Assembly (NCBI GenBank): GCA_947456505.1
Contig: CANGTC010000001.1
Coordinates: 62,001 to 126,000, forward strand
DNA length: 64,000 nt
Reading direction: 5' to 3'
Origin: Beijerinckiaceae bacterium
Lineage (GTDB): Bacteria > Pseudomonadota > Alphaproteobacteria > Rhizobiales > Beijerinckiaceae
The position numbers and the translations under genes are program-made. Below the pieces are notes generated by a model. It had not been told where the DNA came from. It searched no databases and was given only the letters and a program-made list of their open reading frames with translations. Of this stretch, positions 55,419-64,000 are shown in pieces (position 1 is the stretch's first letter; each line of letters begins with the position of its first letter).

Positions 55419-56246
55419 TCAGATGCGGGGCACCGCCGACAGCAGACCTTTCGTGTAGGGGTGTTGCGGGCTCCCGACGACCTGCGCAGTAGGCCCGCGC
55501 TCGACGACCTCGCCCTTCGACAGAACGATGACCTGATCACACAGATATTCCACCACACCGATGTTATGCGTGATGAAAATCACCGCCAGGCCAAGCTTGT
55601 CGCGGATATCGAGGATCAGATTGAGCACCTGCATCTGCACGGATACGTCCAGCGACGACACCGCCTCATCCGCCACCAGAATGGAAGGCTCCACAACGAT
55701 GGCGCGGGCGATGCCAATGCGCTGACGTTGTCCACCGCTGAACTGATGGGGATAGCGGTCCATATCCTCCCGCCGCAGGCCCACCAGATCAAGCGCGGCG
55801 GCGATGCGCTCGCGCCTCTCCCGAGCGCCCACGCCAGCCAGCTGCAATCCCTCGCCCACGATGGCGGAGACTGTCATGCGCGGATTGAGCGACGAATTAG
55901 GATCCTGAAAAATCATGCCTATGCCCCGCTGGGCGGCGGGCGTGAAAATGCGGTTCGCGGTATCGACGAGGGGCTTGGGGCCCTTGCGGATCCATCCGGC
56001 GTCCGGCGTCTCCAGCCCGACGATCAGACGACCAAGAGTGGTCTTGCCGGACCCGGATTCGCCAACCACGGCCAGGATCTCCGATGATTTCAGATTGAAG
56101 GAAACATCCGACAAGGCGACGGTGCGCCGCTCACGGGACCACATGGCCGCGCGGCTTACGAAAACCTTCGACAAACCGGAGGCTTCGATGGCGAGGCTCG
56201 TGAATGAGGGCGGCGGAGGCGCGATCAGGTCATCGGATAGAGACAT
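55419..56246 (-). CDS. Dipeptide-type ABC transporter ATPase, DppF-like, short form (system 2)
   Basis: 275 residues from the ATG at 56246 with AAGGAG six bases upstream, overlapping the previous ATPase by 22 bases. Walker A GESGSGKTT, signature FSGGQRQR, Walker B ILVADEAVSSLD (Ala for the usual Pro). It ends directly after HPYTKGLLSAVPRI, so the cysteine-containing C-terminal extension of DppF proteins is missing, unlike in system 1. Confidence 0.9.
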   Translation of the reverse strand: MSLSDDLIAPPPPSFTSLAIEASGLSKVFVSRAAMWSRERRTVALSDVSFNLKSSEILAVVGESGSGKTTLGRLIVGLETPDAGWIRKGPKPLVDTANRIFTPAAQRGIGMIFQDPNSSLNPRMTVSAIVGEGLQLAGVGARERRERIAAALDLVGLRREDMDRYPHQFSGGQRQRIGIARAIVVEPSILVADEAVSSLDVSVQMQVLNLILDIRDKLGLAVIFITHNIGVVEYLCDQVIVLSKGEVVERGPTAQVVGSPQHPYTKGLLSAVPRI

Positions 56247-57202
56247 CGCACGCTCCTTGTCTCGCTCATCGGCGCCAGCGAAATCGGCTGGGCTGTGCAG
56301 GCCGCATCGCTCCTGGAACAACGCGGCGCAAAGCGGCAGCCGGTGAACCAGTTGTCGATGCGCGGCACGCTGCCTTCAATGCCAACTTGCCGCTGACCGC
56401 CGACGCGCGCGCGCGGCATGCAGGACAGCAGGGCCGAAGTATAGGGATGGGCGGGAGCGCCAATCACCTGCGCAGTGGAGCCCTGCTCCATCAGGACGCC
56501 GCCATAGAGCACGCCGATGCGGTCCGCATATCGGTTCACCAGAGCGAGGTCATGGGAGATGAAGAGCACGGCCAGACGATGGCTCTCGCGCAGCCGGGCG
56601 AGGATCTCCATGATCTCCTGCTGGATCGTCACGTCGAGCGCAGTGGTCGGTTCATCAGCGATCAGCAGCAAAGGATCGTTGGCGAGCGCAATGGCGATCA
56701 TCACCCGTTGGCGCATACCGCCGCTCAGTTCATGGGGATAGAGGCTGGCGACCCGCGCAGGATCGTCGAAACGCACCTCTGATAGAAGACGCGCGATTTT
56801 CTCTTTGCGGGCGGTGGCGCTCTCAGAACCATGAACCGCCATGGCTTCGTCAATTTGCTGCTCAACAGTCATGATCGGGTTGAGGGAGGTCATCGGCTCC
56901 TGAAAGATCATGCTGACGCTCTTGCCCCGCAGCGCCTGCATCTCCGCTTCCGGAGCCTTGGCGATGGAATGGCCGGTCAGCGTCAACGAACCTGAAATCA
57001 CCAGCCGGGTCTGCGGCAGCAATCGCATGATGGCGCGAGCGATCATGGTTTTGCCCGAGCCGCTTTCTCCGATAAGGCCGTAGAATTCTCCCTGGCGGAT
57101 CGTGAAGCTGACATCATCGACCACGCGCAAAAGCGAATGGCCCTGACGAAGCTGAAGACCCAGCCCCTGAGCTTCGAGCACGATTTCATTGGTGCCGACC
57201 AT
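56225..57202 (-). CDS. Dipeptide-type ABC transporter ATPase, DppD-like (system 2)
   Basis: 325 residues. Walker A GESGSGKTM, Q-loop [13 protein letters not shown], signature LSGGMRQR, Walker [13 protein letters not shown] and the C-terminal Cys region [16 protein letters not shown]. Starts nine bases after the permease stop. Together with the short DppF-like partner it forms the nucleotide-binding pair. Confidence 0.92.
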   Translation of the reverse strand: MVGTNEIVLEAQGLGLQLRQGHSLLRVVDDVSFTIRQGEFYGLIGESGSGKTMIARAIMRLLPQTRLVISGSLTLTGHSIAKAPEAEMQALRGKSVSMIFQEPMTSLNPIMTVEQQIDEAMAVHGSESATARKEKIARLLSEVRFDDPARVASLYPHELSGGMRQRVMIAIALANDPLLLIADEPTTALDVTIQQEIMEILARLRESHRLAVLFISHDLALVNRYADRIGVLYGGVLMEQGSTAQVIGAPAHPYTSALLSCMPRARVGGQRQVGIEGSVPRIDNWFTGCRFAPRCSRSDAACTAQPISLAPMSETRSVRCLYPMT

Positions 57203-57211
57203 GGGACGCCC

Positions 57212-58051
57212 TCAGACCAGATTCAGATCGTCCTTGGGATCAAACTGGTCGCGAAGCCAGTCGCCAAGGTAGTTAAGGCCGAGAACGGTGATGAATATGC
57301 CAAGGCCCGGGAAGACGGCGAGCCACCAGGCCCGGGTGATATAGGAGCGTCCATCTGCGAGCATGCCGCCCCATGTCGGCGTCTCCGGTGGCACGCCAAG
57401 GCCCAGAAAGCTCAAACTCGCCTCAGCGATGATGGCCGTCGCCATGCTGAAGGTGGCGATCACCACCGCCGATGCGAGCAGATTGGGGATAATGTGCCGC
57501 CGCAGGATCCAAAGGGTGCCGCCACCCATGATCTTCGACGCCGAGACAAATTCCCGCGACCGCAAGGTGAGCGCCTGCGCACGGCACAGGCGCGCATAGG
57601 GAATCCAGCGCTGAAGGGTGAGGGCGAGAATGAGATTGGTCAGCGTCTGTCCAAAGAGCGCGACGATGGCGATGGCCAGAAGGATCGGTGGAAAGGCCCA
57701 GAAGGTCTCGACGATTTTTTGCAACAACATATCGCGCCAACCACCCCAGTAACCCGAGAGGGCGCCGACCAGCACCCCGATGAAGCCGGAAATGGCCACA
57801 ACCGACCCTGCGATGGCCAGCGATACCCGCGCACCCGACACCATGCGCGCAAGAATATCGCGGCCGAGTTGATCCGTGCCCAGATAATAGCCTTCCGTCC
57901 AGTCGAAGGGGGGTTGCAGGGAGTTCATCAAGCTTTGGTCATTGGCGTCATGCGGCGTCAGAAAATTCCCGAAGGCCGCCAGAAAGACCACCAGCGACAG
58001 GCATGTCGCGCCAACGACGAACTTCGGTTTAAGGAATGCCTGCGGGCTCAT
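57212..58051 (-). CDS. ABC transporter permease, DppC-like (system 2)
   Basis: 279 residues. YYLGTDQLGRDILARMVSGA is the DppC periplasmic motif; membrane helices follow, with the coupling loop SREFVSASKIMGGGTLWILR and LSFLGLGVPPETPTWGGML near the end. Overlaps the DppB-like stop by four bases (ATGA). Confidence 0.93.
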   Translation of the reverse strand: MSPQAFLKPKFVVGATCLSLVVFLAAFGNFLTPHDANDQSLMNSLQPPFDWTEGYYLGTDQLGRDILARMVSGARVSLAIAGSVVAISGFIGVLVGALSGYWGGWRDMLLQKIVETFWAFPPILLAIAIVALFGQTLTNLILALTLQRWIPYARLCRAQALTLRSREFVSASKIMGGGTLWILRRHIIPNLLASAVVIATFSMATAIIAEASLSFLGLGVPPETPTWGGMLADGRSYITRAWWLAVFPGLGIFITVLGLNYLGDWLRDQFDPKDDLNLV

Positions 58052-59067
58052 GCCTTCATTCCTCCGGCCGCGCGCACCCGGGGGTCGACGATAAAGTAGA
58101 AGAGATCAATGCAGACGTTCAGCAGGATGAAGAGCATCGTGTAGACGATCACAACGCCGGTCGTCAGAGGCGTATCGCGCACGCTGACCGCCTGATAAAG
58201 GAGCGTCCCCACGCCCGGCCATGAAAAGACCACCTCGGCGATGATCGTGCCGCTGATCAAAACGCCAAGTTCAAGTCCGATAATCGTGCTGATGGGGATC
58301 GCAGAATTGGGCAGAAGATGCCTGCGCACGATGGCGCGGCGGGTCAGTCCCTTGGCGACCGCCGTATAAATGAAGTCTTCCTGCCCCACATCCACAATCG
58401 CCGAGCGCGTGATGCGCGCGATAATGCCGACCATGCCAAGCGCGAGCGTGATGGCGGGCAGCGCCAGATGCAAAGCCACCAGACGCATGGTGTCGAACCT
58501 GCCTTGAAGGAGGCTATCGAGGAGAAACAAACCCGTCCCGGGGTCCAGGGGCGTTCCATAGGGCAGCCGCGATCCCGACGGCAGCAGGTGGAGTTCCGCC
58601 GAGAAGAAAAGCACGAGCAGAATGCCGATCCAGAAAGACGGAGCGCTGACGCCAGCGATGGAAATGAACGACACGACGCCGTCAATCCATTTGCCCTTGT
58701 TGAGCGCCGCCGCCATGCCCATGGGAACGCCGATCGCCGTCGCGATGGTCAGCGTCACCAGAGCGAGCTCGAGAGTGGCTGGCAGACGCGCGGCGATGAG
58801 GTCGATCACCGGTTGCTGATAGCGCAAGGAATTGCCGAAGTTGAATTGCGCAGCGTTGACGAGGAAGCGCCAGAGCTGAACGAGCAAGGGCTGGTCCAGC
58901 CCCCACATGGCGCGCAAACGGGCAACCTCGGCAGGTCCCGCCTCATCCGGCGCAAGCAGGGTCGCCGCATCTCCCGGCGCCAGATGGATCAGCGCAAAAA
59001 TACCGCATGTCACCATGATCAGCACGGGAACAGCGCCGCCAAGACGGAAGAGGATTGCTTTCAGCAT
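58048..59067 (-). CDS. ABC transporter permease, DppB-like (system 2)
   Basis: 339 residues from the ATG at 59067, where the first membrane helix starts (MLKAILFRLGGAVPVLIMV); 40 upstream residues in frame are rejected. LAPGDAATLLAPDEAG, MWGLDQPLLVQLWRFLVNAAQFNFGNS and WPGVGTLLYQAVSVRDTPL identify it. First gene of the BCDF set, divergent from the hydrolase at 59235. Confidence 0.93.
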   Translation of the reverse strand: MLKAILFRLGGAVPVLIMVTCGIFALIHLAPGDAATLLAPDEAGPAEVARLRAMWGLDQPLLVQLWRFLVNAAQFNFGNSLRYQQPVIDLIAARLPATLELALVTLTIATAIGVPMGMAAALNKGKWIDGVVSFISIAGVSAPSFWIGILLVLFFSAELHLLPSGSRLPYGTPLDPGTGLFLLDSLLQGRFDTMRLVALHLALPAITLALGMVGIIARITRSAIVDVGQEDFIYTAVAKGLTRRAIVRRHLLPNSAIPISTIIGLELGVLISGTIIAEVVFSWPGVGTLLYQAVSVRDTPLTTGVVIVYTMLFILLNVCIDLFYFIVDPRVRAAGGMKA

Positions 59068-59234
59068 TGAAGACTTCGATCCGATCCATCGCGCTTCGCC
59101 GCGGAGAATGTGGGCCAGGCTTGCTCCGCCTGTCAAGCAATCGCCCGCCCGGGGGAGAATGCGAACTATTGCCTGCAGCCGATCCACGGCGCAAAGTATC
59201 CTCTGGAATGCGCGTTAGCGGAGATTGAACCGAT

Positions 59235-60545
59235 ATGCCCAACACTGTCTGGGAGCCGCCCGCTCTGATAACCCGAGACGCCATCGTCGCCGCCTCTGGT
59301 CAGGTGCTGGGCCGCCCTGATCGCGAGGTGAGCGAGACGAGCCATATCTTCACGCTCCATGAACTCGGCCTCGACTGGGACATTGGCTATACGGTCTACC
59401 AGCCCGTGGAGACTGATGGGGCTCCTCTCGATCCCTCTGGTAAGGGCGCCGGCTTCTTTCTGCTGCACGGGGGCTCGTCGGATTATCGCTTCATGACGCC
59501 TCTTGCGCGGCTCCTCGCTCGAAAATTCGGATACAAAGTCACGAGCATGACTTATCCAGGGCGCCTCAATTTCGATGCGCCGAACCACGATTGGCCCGGG
59601 GACACAATCAATCCGGACGGATCCATCCGCATGCCCCTCTGGCTACGCGGCGAGGTCATTACGTCTGATCAGGTGGAGATCGTCATGGATACTTCGCTGC
59701 GCGCCCGATATGGCACGCGCACAAGCGCACGCGCCTTGCCGGGAAGTCGTTTCTATGACCGGATGGCCGCCTGGCCAGCAGCTTTTGAGAGCGCGATGAA
59801 AGCGATTTGCGCGCGCGAGTTTCCCGTCGACTTATGGTCCGTTCATGTGCATGGACATTCCACTGGCGGGCCTTTCGTTCACATGCTCACACAGCGGGTG
59901 GCCAATGTGGTGGGTGTCGCGGGGATCGAAAATTCGCCATTTGGCTCCATCTATCAGAAGATGATTGGCATTGAATGGCATGGTCCTTTCAATGATCTGC
60001 TCATCCGGACCTGGCGAGACATCGCGCGTTACGCTGGCGCCGAGGCCTTCCATCAGGAGGGAGCGGCGGCCCTGATGCGGCTGCCATGGCTGATGGAGGA
60101 GGTGCAGGAGCGTTGGAACCGATCACGCGCCAAGCCCAATTTCAAAGCCGAATATCCCCTGCATTATGGTTGCGTGCCAGCGATGACGGCGGCGGCGCAT
60201 GCGGTCGCCGCACGCTTGTCGTTGAGCGACGCTGAGACGGCGGCTTTGGTTGAGCGATATACCGGCTATATCAGGGAATTGAGCGGACCAGGCGTTAAAC
60301 CGACGCCGCCCATTCTGCTGGGCGTCGCCAAATTCAGCCGGGATCACCGGCCCGAGATCTACGAAAACGTGGTCCTTCCGGCATTCGCCGCCATGCAGCC
60401 TGCGCCAAAGGTGCGCCTGATCCGCTTCGATGCGGGAACTCATGACTATGAGCGCCCGGAGCCGGACCTCCCCATGGGCCTCGTCCCCGCCGTCACAAAG
60501 CTCTGGAGCGAAGCAATCGCTGGAGGATTCTACACATCCGCCTGA
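59235..60545 (+). CDS. Large alpha/beta hydrolase (esterase-like)
   Basis: 436 residues, about 150 more than the simple hydrolases in this window. FFLLHGGSSDYRF (78-80 HGG) is the oxyanion region; GHSTGG gives Ser209 as nucleophile; RFDAGTHDYERPEPD near the end holds the histidine. The insert before the nucleophile (LNFDAPNHDWPGDTINPDGS) suggests a large cap. No signal peptide. It lies alone on the plus strand between the BCDF set and its second binding protein, so it may act on the imported compound. Confidence 0.82.
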   Translation: MPNTVWEPPALITRDAIVAASGQVLGRPDREVSETSHIFTLHELGLDWDIGYTVYQPVETDGAPLDPSGKGAGFFLLHGGSSDYRFMTPLARLLARKFGYKVTSMTYPGRLNFDAPNHDWPGDTINPDGSIRMPLWLRGEVITSDQVEIVMDTSLRARYGTRTSARALPGSRFYDRMAAWPAAFESAMKAICAREFPVDLWSVHVHGHSTGGPFVHMLTQRVANVVGVAGIENSPFGSIYQKMIGIEWHGPFNDLLIRTWRDIARYAGAEAFHQEGAAALMRLPWLMEEVQERWNRSRAKPNFKAEYPLHYGCVPAMTAAAHAVAARLSLSDAETAALVERYTGYIRELSGPGVKPTPPILLGVAKFSRDHRPEIYENVVLPAFAAMQPAPKVRLIRFDAGTHDYERPEPDLPMGLVPAVTKLWSEAIAGGFYTSA

Positions 60546-60561
60546 ACGCGTCTGTAGGCTC

Positions 60562-62094
60562 CTATTTCATCTGGGCTTTCGGCAGCCAATATTCGCCGGA
60601 CATGTCGATCTCCATGTCGATATTGGCGCGCATGCCCGTGACGAGCGTATGGGTCCACATGAAGTGCATGGGCGCATCGTCAATCATGATCTGGTTCAAC
60701 TGGCGCCAGATCTGGCAACGTTTGTCGGGGTCCGCTTCCGCGTATTGCGCCGCGAGCAACTCATCGAATTTCGGATTGGAATATTGCACGCGCGGCGACC
60801 CGCCTGTGGCGAGGAACTGGCCCGCCGCGTCAGATGGATCAAAGACCGATCCACGCCCCATGTAATAGAAGGGCGATTGACCCTTGCGCACATCGGCCCA
60901 GAAGTTGGCGTATTCGGGCGTGTTGAGTTTCACCTTGAAGCCTGCTTGCCGCAGCATCTGCGCGACGGCTTCAGCGATCTGACGGTCGGAGACGTAACGG
61001 CCGACGGCAGTATTGAACTCGATTTCAGGCCCGCCGTTGGAATAACCAGCCTCCGCCAGAAGGGCCTTGGCCCTGGCGAGGTCATAGCCGTTGGTGCGGT
61101 CGGCAGGGCCGGTGTAACAGGACTGATTGGGGCCCACGAGCCCATCCTGCACCTTGCCATAGCCGCCGAGCAACCGATCCACGATCAACTGACGGTTGAT
61201 GGCCAAAGCGGCGGCGCGGCGCAGGCGAATGTCCGTCCAGGGCGCGAGTTTATTGTTGAAAGCGAGAAACATCACCTCGATGCCTCCAGTCTTCAGCACC
61301 TTTACACCCGCCTGCCCTTCAATTCGCGACACCAGCTGCGGCGAAACTGATTTGGCGACCTGCACCTCGCCATTGAGAAGCGCGTTCACCCGCTGCTCCG
61401 GCTCGCGCATCTGCTGCAGGATAACCAGATCGGGTGAAGTCTTCGTGTCGCCACCATCCGGTTCGATCCAGTCGGAGTGTTTGCGCATCACCACGCGGCG
61501 ATCCGCCAGATATTGCTCCAGCTTGTAGGGCCCCCAGCCAAAGGCGAATTTCTTGTCGGCTTCACGTCCGTGCTGCTTGTAAAGCTCGGCGGAGGTGACG
61601 GTGAAGCGGTCGAACAAAGCGAAGACCAGATTGACCGCCGGCGCCTTGGTCTTGATGTCGAAGGTCAGATCATCGACCGCCACGATCTTGTCAATCATGG
61701 CGACGAAGGAGCTTTGCACGCTCTCGGGGTCGGTGCGGATTCGGTTCAGAGAATGGATCACATCCTGCGAGGTTGGACCGGGGCCTCCATCGTGACGTTT
61801 GAGATCCTTGCGCAGGGTAAAGCGCCAGGTGGTCGCGTCAATGGCCTCCCACTTCTCAGCAAGGATGCCAATGGGCTTGTTACGCGCGATGTCATAACGC
61901 CCCAGACAGCCATAGGTATGACACCATAGTGAATAGACCGGCGCGGAAGAATCCCCGTAGGGATTATCGGTCGTCATCGGCTCCGTCGCCGTGATGGTCA
62001 TAGTCCTCGTTTGCGCTAAGGCATCGCCCAGAGCCGAGGCAAGCAAGGCCGCCATGACAACGATCAGCCGCTTACTTTTTGAGTTCACCGCCAT
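60562..62094 (-). CDS. Family 5 extracellular solute-binding protein (system 2, receptor b)
   Basis: 510 residues from the ATG at 62094, with GGAGAGG upstream. Signal peptide ends near DALAQ. MTTDNPYGDSSAPVYSLWCH, TYGCLGRYD, ILAEKWEAIDATTWRFTLRK and MREPEQRVNALLNGEVQVAK align with the protein at 51975. The pair probably share the BCDF transporter and widen its substrate range. The M20 gene precedes it by 41 bases on the same strand. Confidence 0.9.
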   Translation of the reverse strand: MAVNSKSKRLIVVMAALLASALGDALAQTRTMTITATEPMTTDNPYGDSSAPVYSLWCHTYGCLGRYDIARNKPIGILAEKWEAIDATTWRFTLRKDLKRHDGGPGPTSQDVIHSLNRIRTDPESVQSSFVAMIDKIVAVDDLTFDIKTKAPAVNLVFALFDRFTVTSAELYKQHGREADKKFAFGWGPYKLEQYLADRRVVMRKHSDWIEPDGGDTKTSPDLVILQQMREPEQRVNALLNGEVQVAKSVSPQLVSRIEGQAGVKVLKTGGIEVMFLAFNNKLAPWTDIRLRRAAALAINRQLIVDRLLGGYGKVQDGLVGPNQSCYTGPADRTNGYDLARAKALLAEAGYSNGGPEIEFNTAVGRYVSDRQIAEAVAQMLRQAGFKVKLNTPEYANFWADVRKGQSPFYYMGRGSVFDPSDAAGQFLATGGSPRVQYSNPKFDELLAAQYAEADPDKRCQIWRQLNQIMIDDAPMHFMWTHTLVTGMRANIDMEIDMSGEYWLPKAQMK

Positions 62095-62135
62095 GGACCT
62101 CTCCATTCCCTTGGATCGGGGAACCGCACACCGCT

Positions 62136-63584
62136 TCAGCTGAATTTGGGACGATCCTTGAGATAATGTGGTCGCATCAACGGACGATATCGCTCCATCA
62201 TCGCGCGGTTAAGCTCAAGCGGCGGCTTTTGATCGGGTGGAAGCATGCTGAAATAAGCGGTGTCTTCAATCTCGGCTCGAAAGGTCGCCTTCGCCTCGGC
62301 AACGACCTGCGGATTACGGAAACATTCGATGATGGAGGCCGCCAGCACCTTTGCGCCGGAGACAACGCCCTTGTGCGCGATGCTTGTCGCCAGCGCGACG
62401 CCTGCGGCCCAGTGGTGGAAACTGATGTTGGGAATATTCGAGGGGAAGTAGATCTTCGCCATCGGCACCTTCCATGATACGTCGCCCGCGTCATTCCCTG
62501 CGGTTTTTTGCGCGGCGGGACCCTTGACCTTCAGAGTCGAGTGGCTAAGGCCCTCCACCTTGACACCGGCCTTGGCCTGCAGCGCACGGGCGAGCGCGTC
62601 CTCTTCGGCGGTCCAGTCTGGAGCGCCCAGACCCTCGTATTCGGCCTGCACGAGTTCGGCGAGCGTCTGGTTGCCGCGCACTGGCCAGACCGCGCTTTGC
62701 AAGTCGACGTCGAACGTCGTGTTGGTCATCAACGCCGCACCTTCCGCGATCTTCTTGGCGCGCTCATAGACCTGCATCGCCAGTTCCGCCGACGAGCCAC
62801 GAAAATACCACCAAACCGAGGCCATCTTGGGGATGACGTTGGGCTGGTTGCCGCCATGGGTGATCACGCGCTGACACTGCATTGTCGGCATCATGTGCTC
62901 ACGATATTCAGCCATGCCGACATCCATGAGAATGACCGCATCCAATGCGTCACGGCCCTTCCAGGGCGCGGTGCCGGCATGGGCGGTCTCGCCATGAAAG
63001 GTGAAGATGGCCGAAATGATCGAGCTCTGAATCAGACCATAGCCAACCCCATGTTGATGGCCGACATGCGGTGTGAGAGCAACGTCCACATCATCGAACC
63101 AGCCATCACGTACGAAATACGGACGGCTGATGAGCTGTTCTTCGGCAGGCGCCCCAAAGACCTTAAGCGTGCCTTGCAAGCCAAACTTGACCATCGCGGC
63201 CTTGGCGGCGAGCGCCGCAGCAATCATCACCGCGCCATTGCAATTGTGCCCTTCGCAATGGCCGGGCGCGCCCTCTACAATGGCCACCGCCTGCGCAACC
63301 CCAGACTGCTGTGAATTGTCTGGATTGGCGTCATACTCGGTATGAACTGCGACCACCGGCGAGCCAGAACCCCAGGTGGCGCAAAACCCGGTGGGAAAAC
63401 CAGAGATGCCGCGATGGACCGTGAAACACGCCTGCTCAAGCAACTCGGTCATCAGACCCGCGGTCTCGAACTCCTGCATGCCAAGTTCGGCAAAATAGAA
63501 AATATTGTCATTTAGAAGCGCAATTTCCGCTGCGTTTCTATCAATAAAATCGAAAGCAAACGCCTTTTCAATCGGGAAAGCCAT
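62136..63584 (-). CDS. M20-family amidohydrolase, AbgB-like
   Basis: 482 residues from the ATG at 63584, with GAGGG upstream; 23 extra residues in frame are rejected. Metal-site blocks are GHCEGHNCNGAVMIAAALAA, GAPAEEQL (catalytic Glu pair) and TPHVGHQHG; VVAVHTEYDANPDNSQQ matches the VAxxAEYDALP of p-aminobenzoyl-glutamate hydrolase subunit B. GETAHAGTAPWKGRDALDAV lies in the dimer domain. Cytoplasmic. Operon with the binding protein downstream suggests amide or peptide-like substrates. Confidence 0.9.
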   Translation of the reverse strand: MAFPIEKAFAFDFIDRNAAEIALLNDNIFYFAELGMQEFETAGLMTELLEQACFTVHRGISGFPTGFCATWGSGSPVVAVHTEYDANPDNSQQSGVAQAVAIVEGAPGHCEGHNCNGAVMIAAALAAKAAMVKFGLQGTLKVFGAPAEEQLISRPYFVRDGWFDDVDVALTPHVGHQHGVGYGLIQSSIISAIFTFHGETAHAGTAPWKGRDALDAVILMDVGMAEYREHMMPTMQCQRVITHGGNQPNVIPKMASVWWYFRGSSAELAMQVYERAKKIAEGAALMTNTTFDVDLQSAVWPVRGNQTLAELVQAEYEGLGAPDWTAEEDALARALQAKAGVKVEGLSHSTLKVKGPAAQKTAGNDAGDVSWKVPMAKIYFPSNIPNISFHHWAAGVALATSIAHKGVVSGAKVLAASIIECFRNPQVVAEAKATFRAEIEDTAYFSMLPPDQKPPLELNRAMMERYRPLMRPHYLKDRPKFS

Positions 63585-63834
63585 ATGCGCACCCTCGCTA
63601 AATTCTCGCCCCGGACCCGGATATTTATCGCCCGCGATAAAATAGGGTGTCAAGGCGGCGGCTCGATCTGAATAAAAAGGCTAGCCCAAAATCTGCTTAG
63701 GCCCTAGCATCCCTGACGACCTGCCACTTGTACTATTCATCCAATTCGGAGATGGACCCGTGATGAACGCCATCTTCGTGCCGGCAAGAGAGAATGCAAT
63801 GCCCTGAAATTTCCGCTGATAAAGGAGGACCGTC

Positions 63835-64000
63835 ATGAGTCTCTATCATCTGCTTGCGAGCGCATTCGCCTTGATCTGCCTGTGCGGCAACGCCAACGCA
63901 CTCGACAAGGTTCTCATCGGCAATACCGGCAGCGCCTCATCCTTGCAGTGGCCATCACATATCGCCATCATGAAAGGATTTTACAAGGACGCTGGAGTTG
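63835..64000 (+). CDS. NMT1/SsuA-type ABC substrate-binding protein (N-terminus only)
   Basis: 55 codons to the window edge. Start supported by AAAGGAGG eight bases upstream. A signal peptide (MSLYHLLASAFALICLCGNA to NALD) is followed by KVLIGNTGSASSLQWPSHIA and MKGFYKDAGV, the first strand and helix of nitrate/sulfonate-type binding proteins. Divergent from the M20 gene. The rest lies outside the window. Confidence 0.75.
   Translation, partial: MSLYHLLASAFALICLCGNANALDKVLIGNTGSASSLQWPSHIAIMKGFYKDAGV

Overview
The window is a dense, GC-rich catabolic and transport region, most likely from a free-living alphaproteobacterium of the Hyphomicrobiales type. That placement is inferred from the expansion of Bug/TctC solute-binding proteins, the Rieske oxygenase, UbiD, PQQ-dehydrogenase and dipeptide-type ABC content, and the codon style; no 16S or housekeeping gene confirms it. 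I see no tRNA, rRNA, CRISPR array, transposase, integrase or plasmid gene.

Layout. 1-7 kb: a LysR regulator cut by the window edge, an SCP2-like/hydrolase pair with a Bug receptor, then on the minus strand Bug > split TPP decarboxylase (two subunits) > UbiD decarboxylase. 7-16 kb: a minus-strand run of Rieske ring-hydroxylating oxygenase > MmgE/PrpD > two tandem meta-cleavage-type hydrolases > glutathione transferase > NMT1-type binding protein, flanked by two Bug genes. 16-20 kb: flavin monooxygenase + hydrolase + a dihydroxyphthalate-decarboxylase-like protein. 20-22 kb: an AT-richer TPR/glycosyltransferase gene. 23.8-29.6 kb: plus-strand operon Bug > TauD/TfdA oxygenase > two-domain sulfurtransferase > UbiD > Bug. 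29.6-30.8 kb: an AT-rich island with a 14-bp inverted repeat and one gene coding for what reads as a RuvB-type ATPase core that has lost Walker A, Walker B and the arginine-finger region, joined to an unrecognised C-terminal domain. 31-35 kb: Bug > UbiD, then an amidohydrolase. 35.5-43.1 kb: a c-type cytochrome and a minus-strand set for periplasmic oxidation (2Fe-2S subunit, Tat-exported molybdenum subunit, Bug, cytochrome-propeller fusion, PQQ dehydrogenase). 43.4-44.4 kb: a frameshifted asparaginase-family gene. 44.4-51.8 kb: a complete dipeptide-type ABC transporter in one operon with a flavin monooxygenase and a hydrolase-fold protein lacking the nucleophile Ser. 52-64 kb: a second ABC transporter (BCDF) with two related binding proteins, two amidohydrolase-type enzymes, a carboxylesterase-like hydrolase and the start of another NMT1-type binding protein.

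How the parts fit. Nine Bug/TctC receptors are present without any TctA/TctB membrane subunit, and each of the three UbiD genes sits next to a Bug gene. The simplest reading is several small modules, each with a periplasmic receptor and one or more enzymes (decarboxylation, ring hydroxylation, hydrolysis, flavin-dependent oxygenation) for aromatic or heteroaromatic acids and amides. Substrates cannot be fixed from sequence alone. The best candidate for something undescribed is the degenerate RuvB-like protein at 29961-30728 with the large inverted repeat upstream of it.
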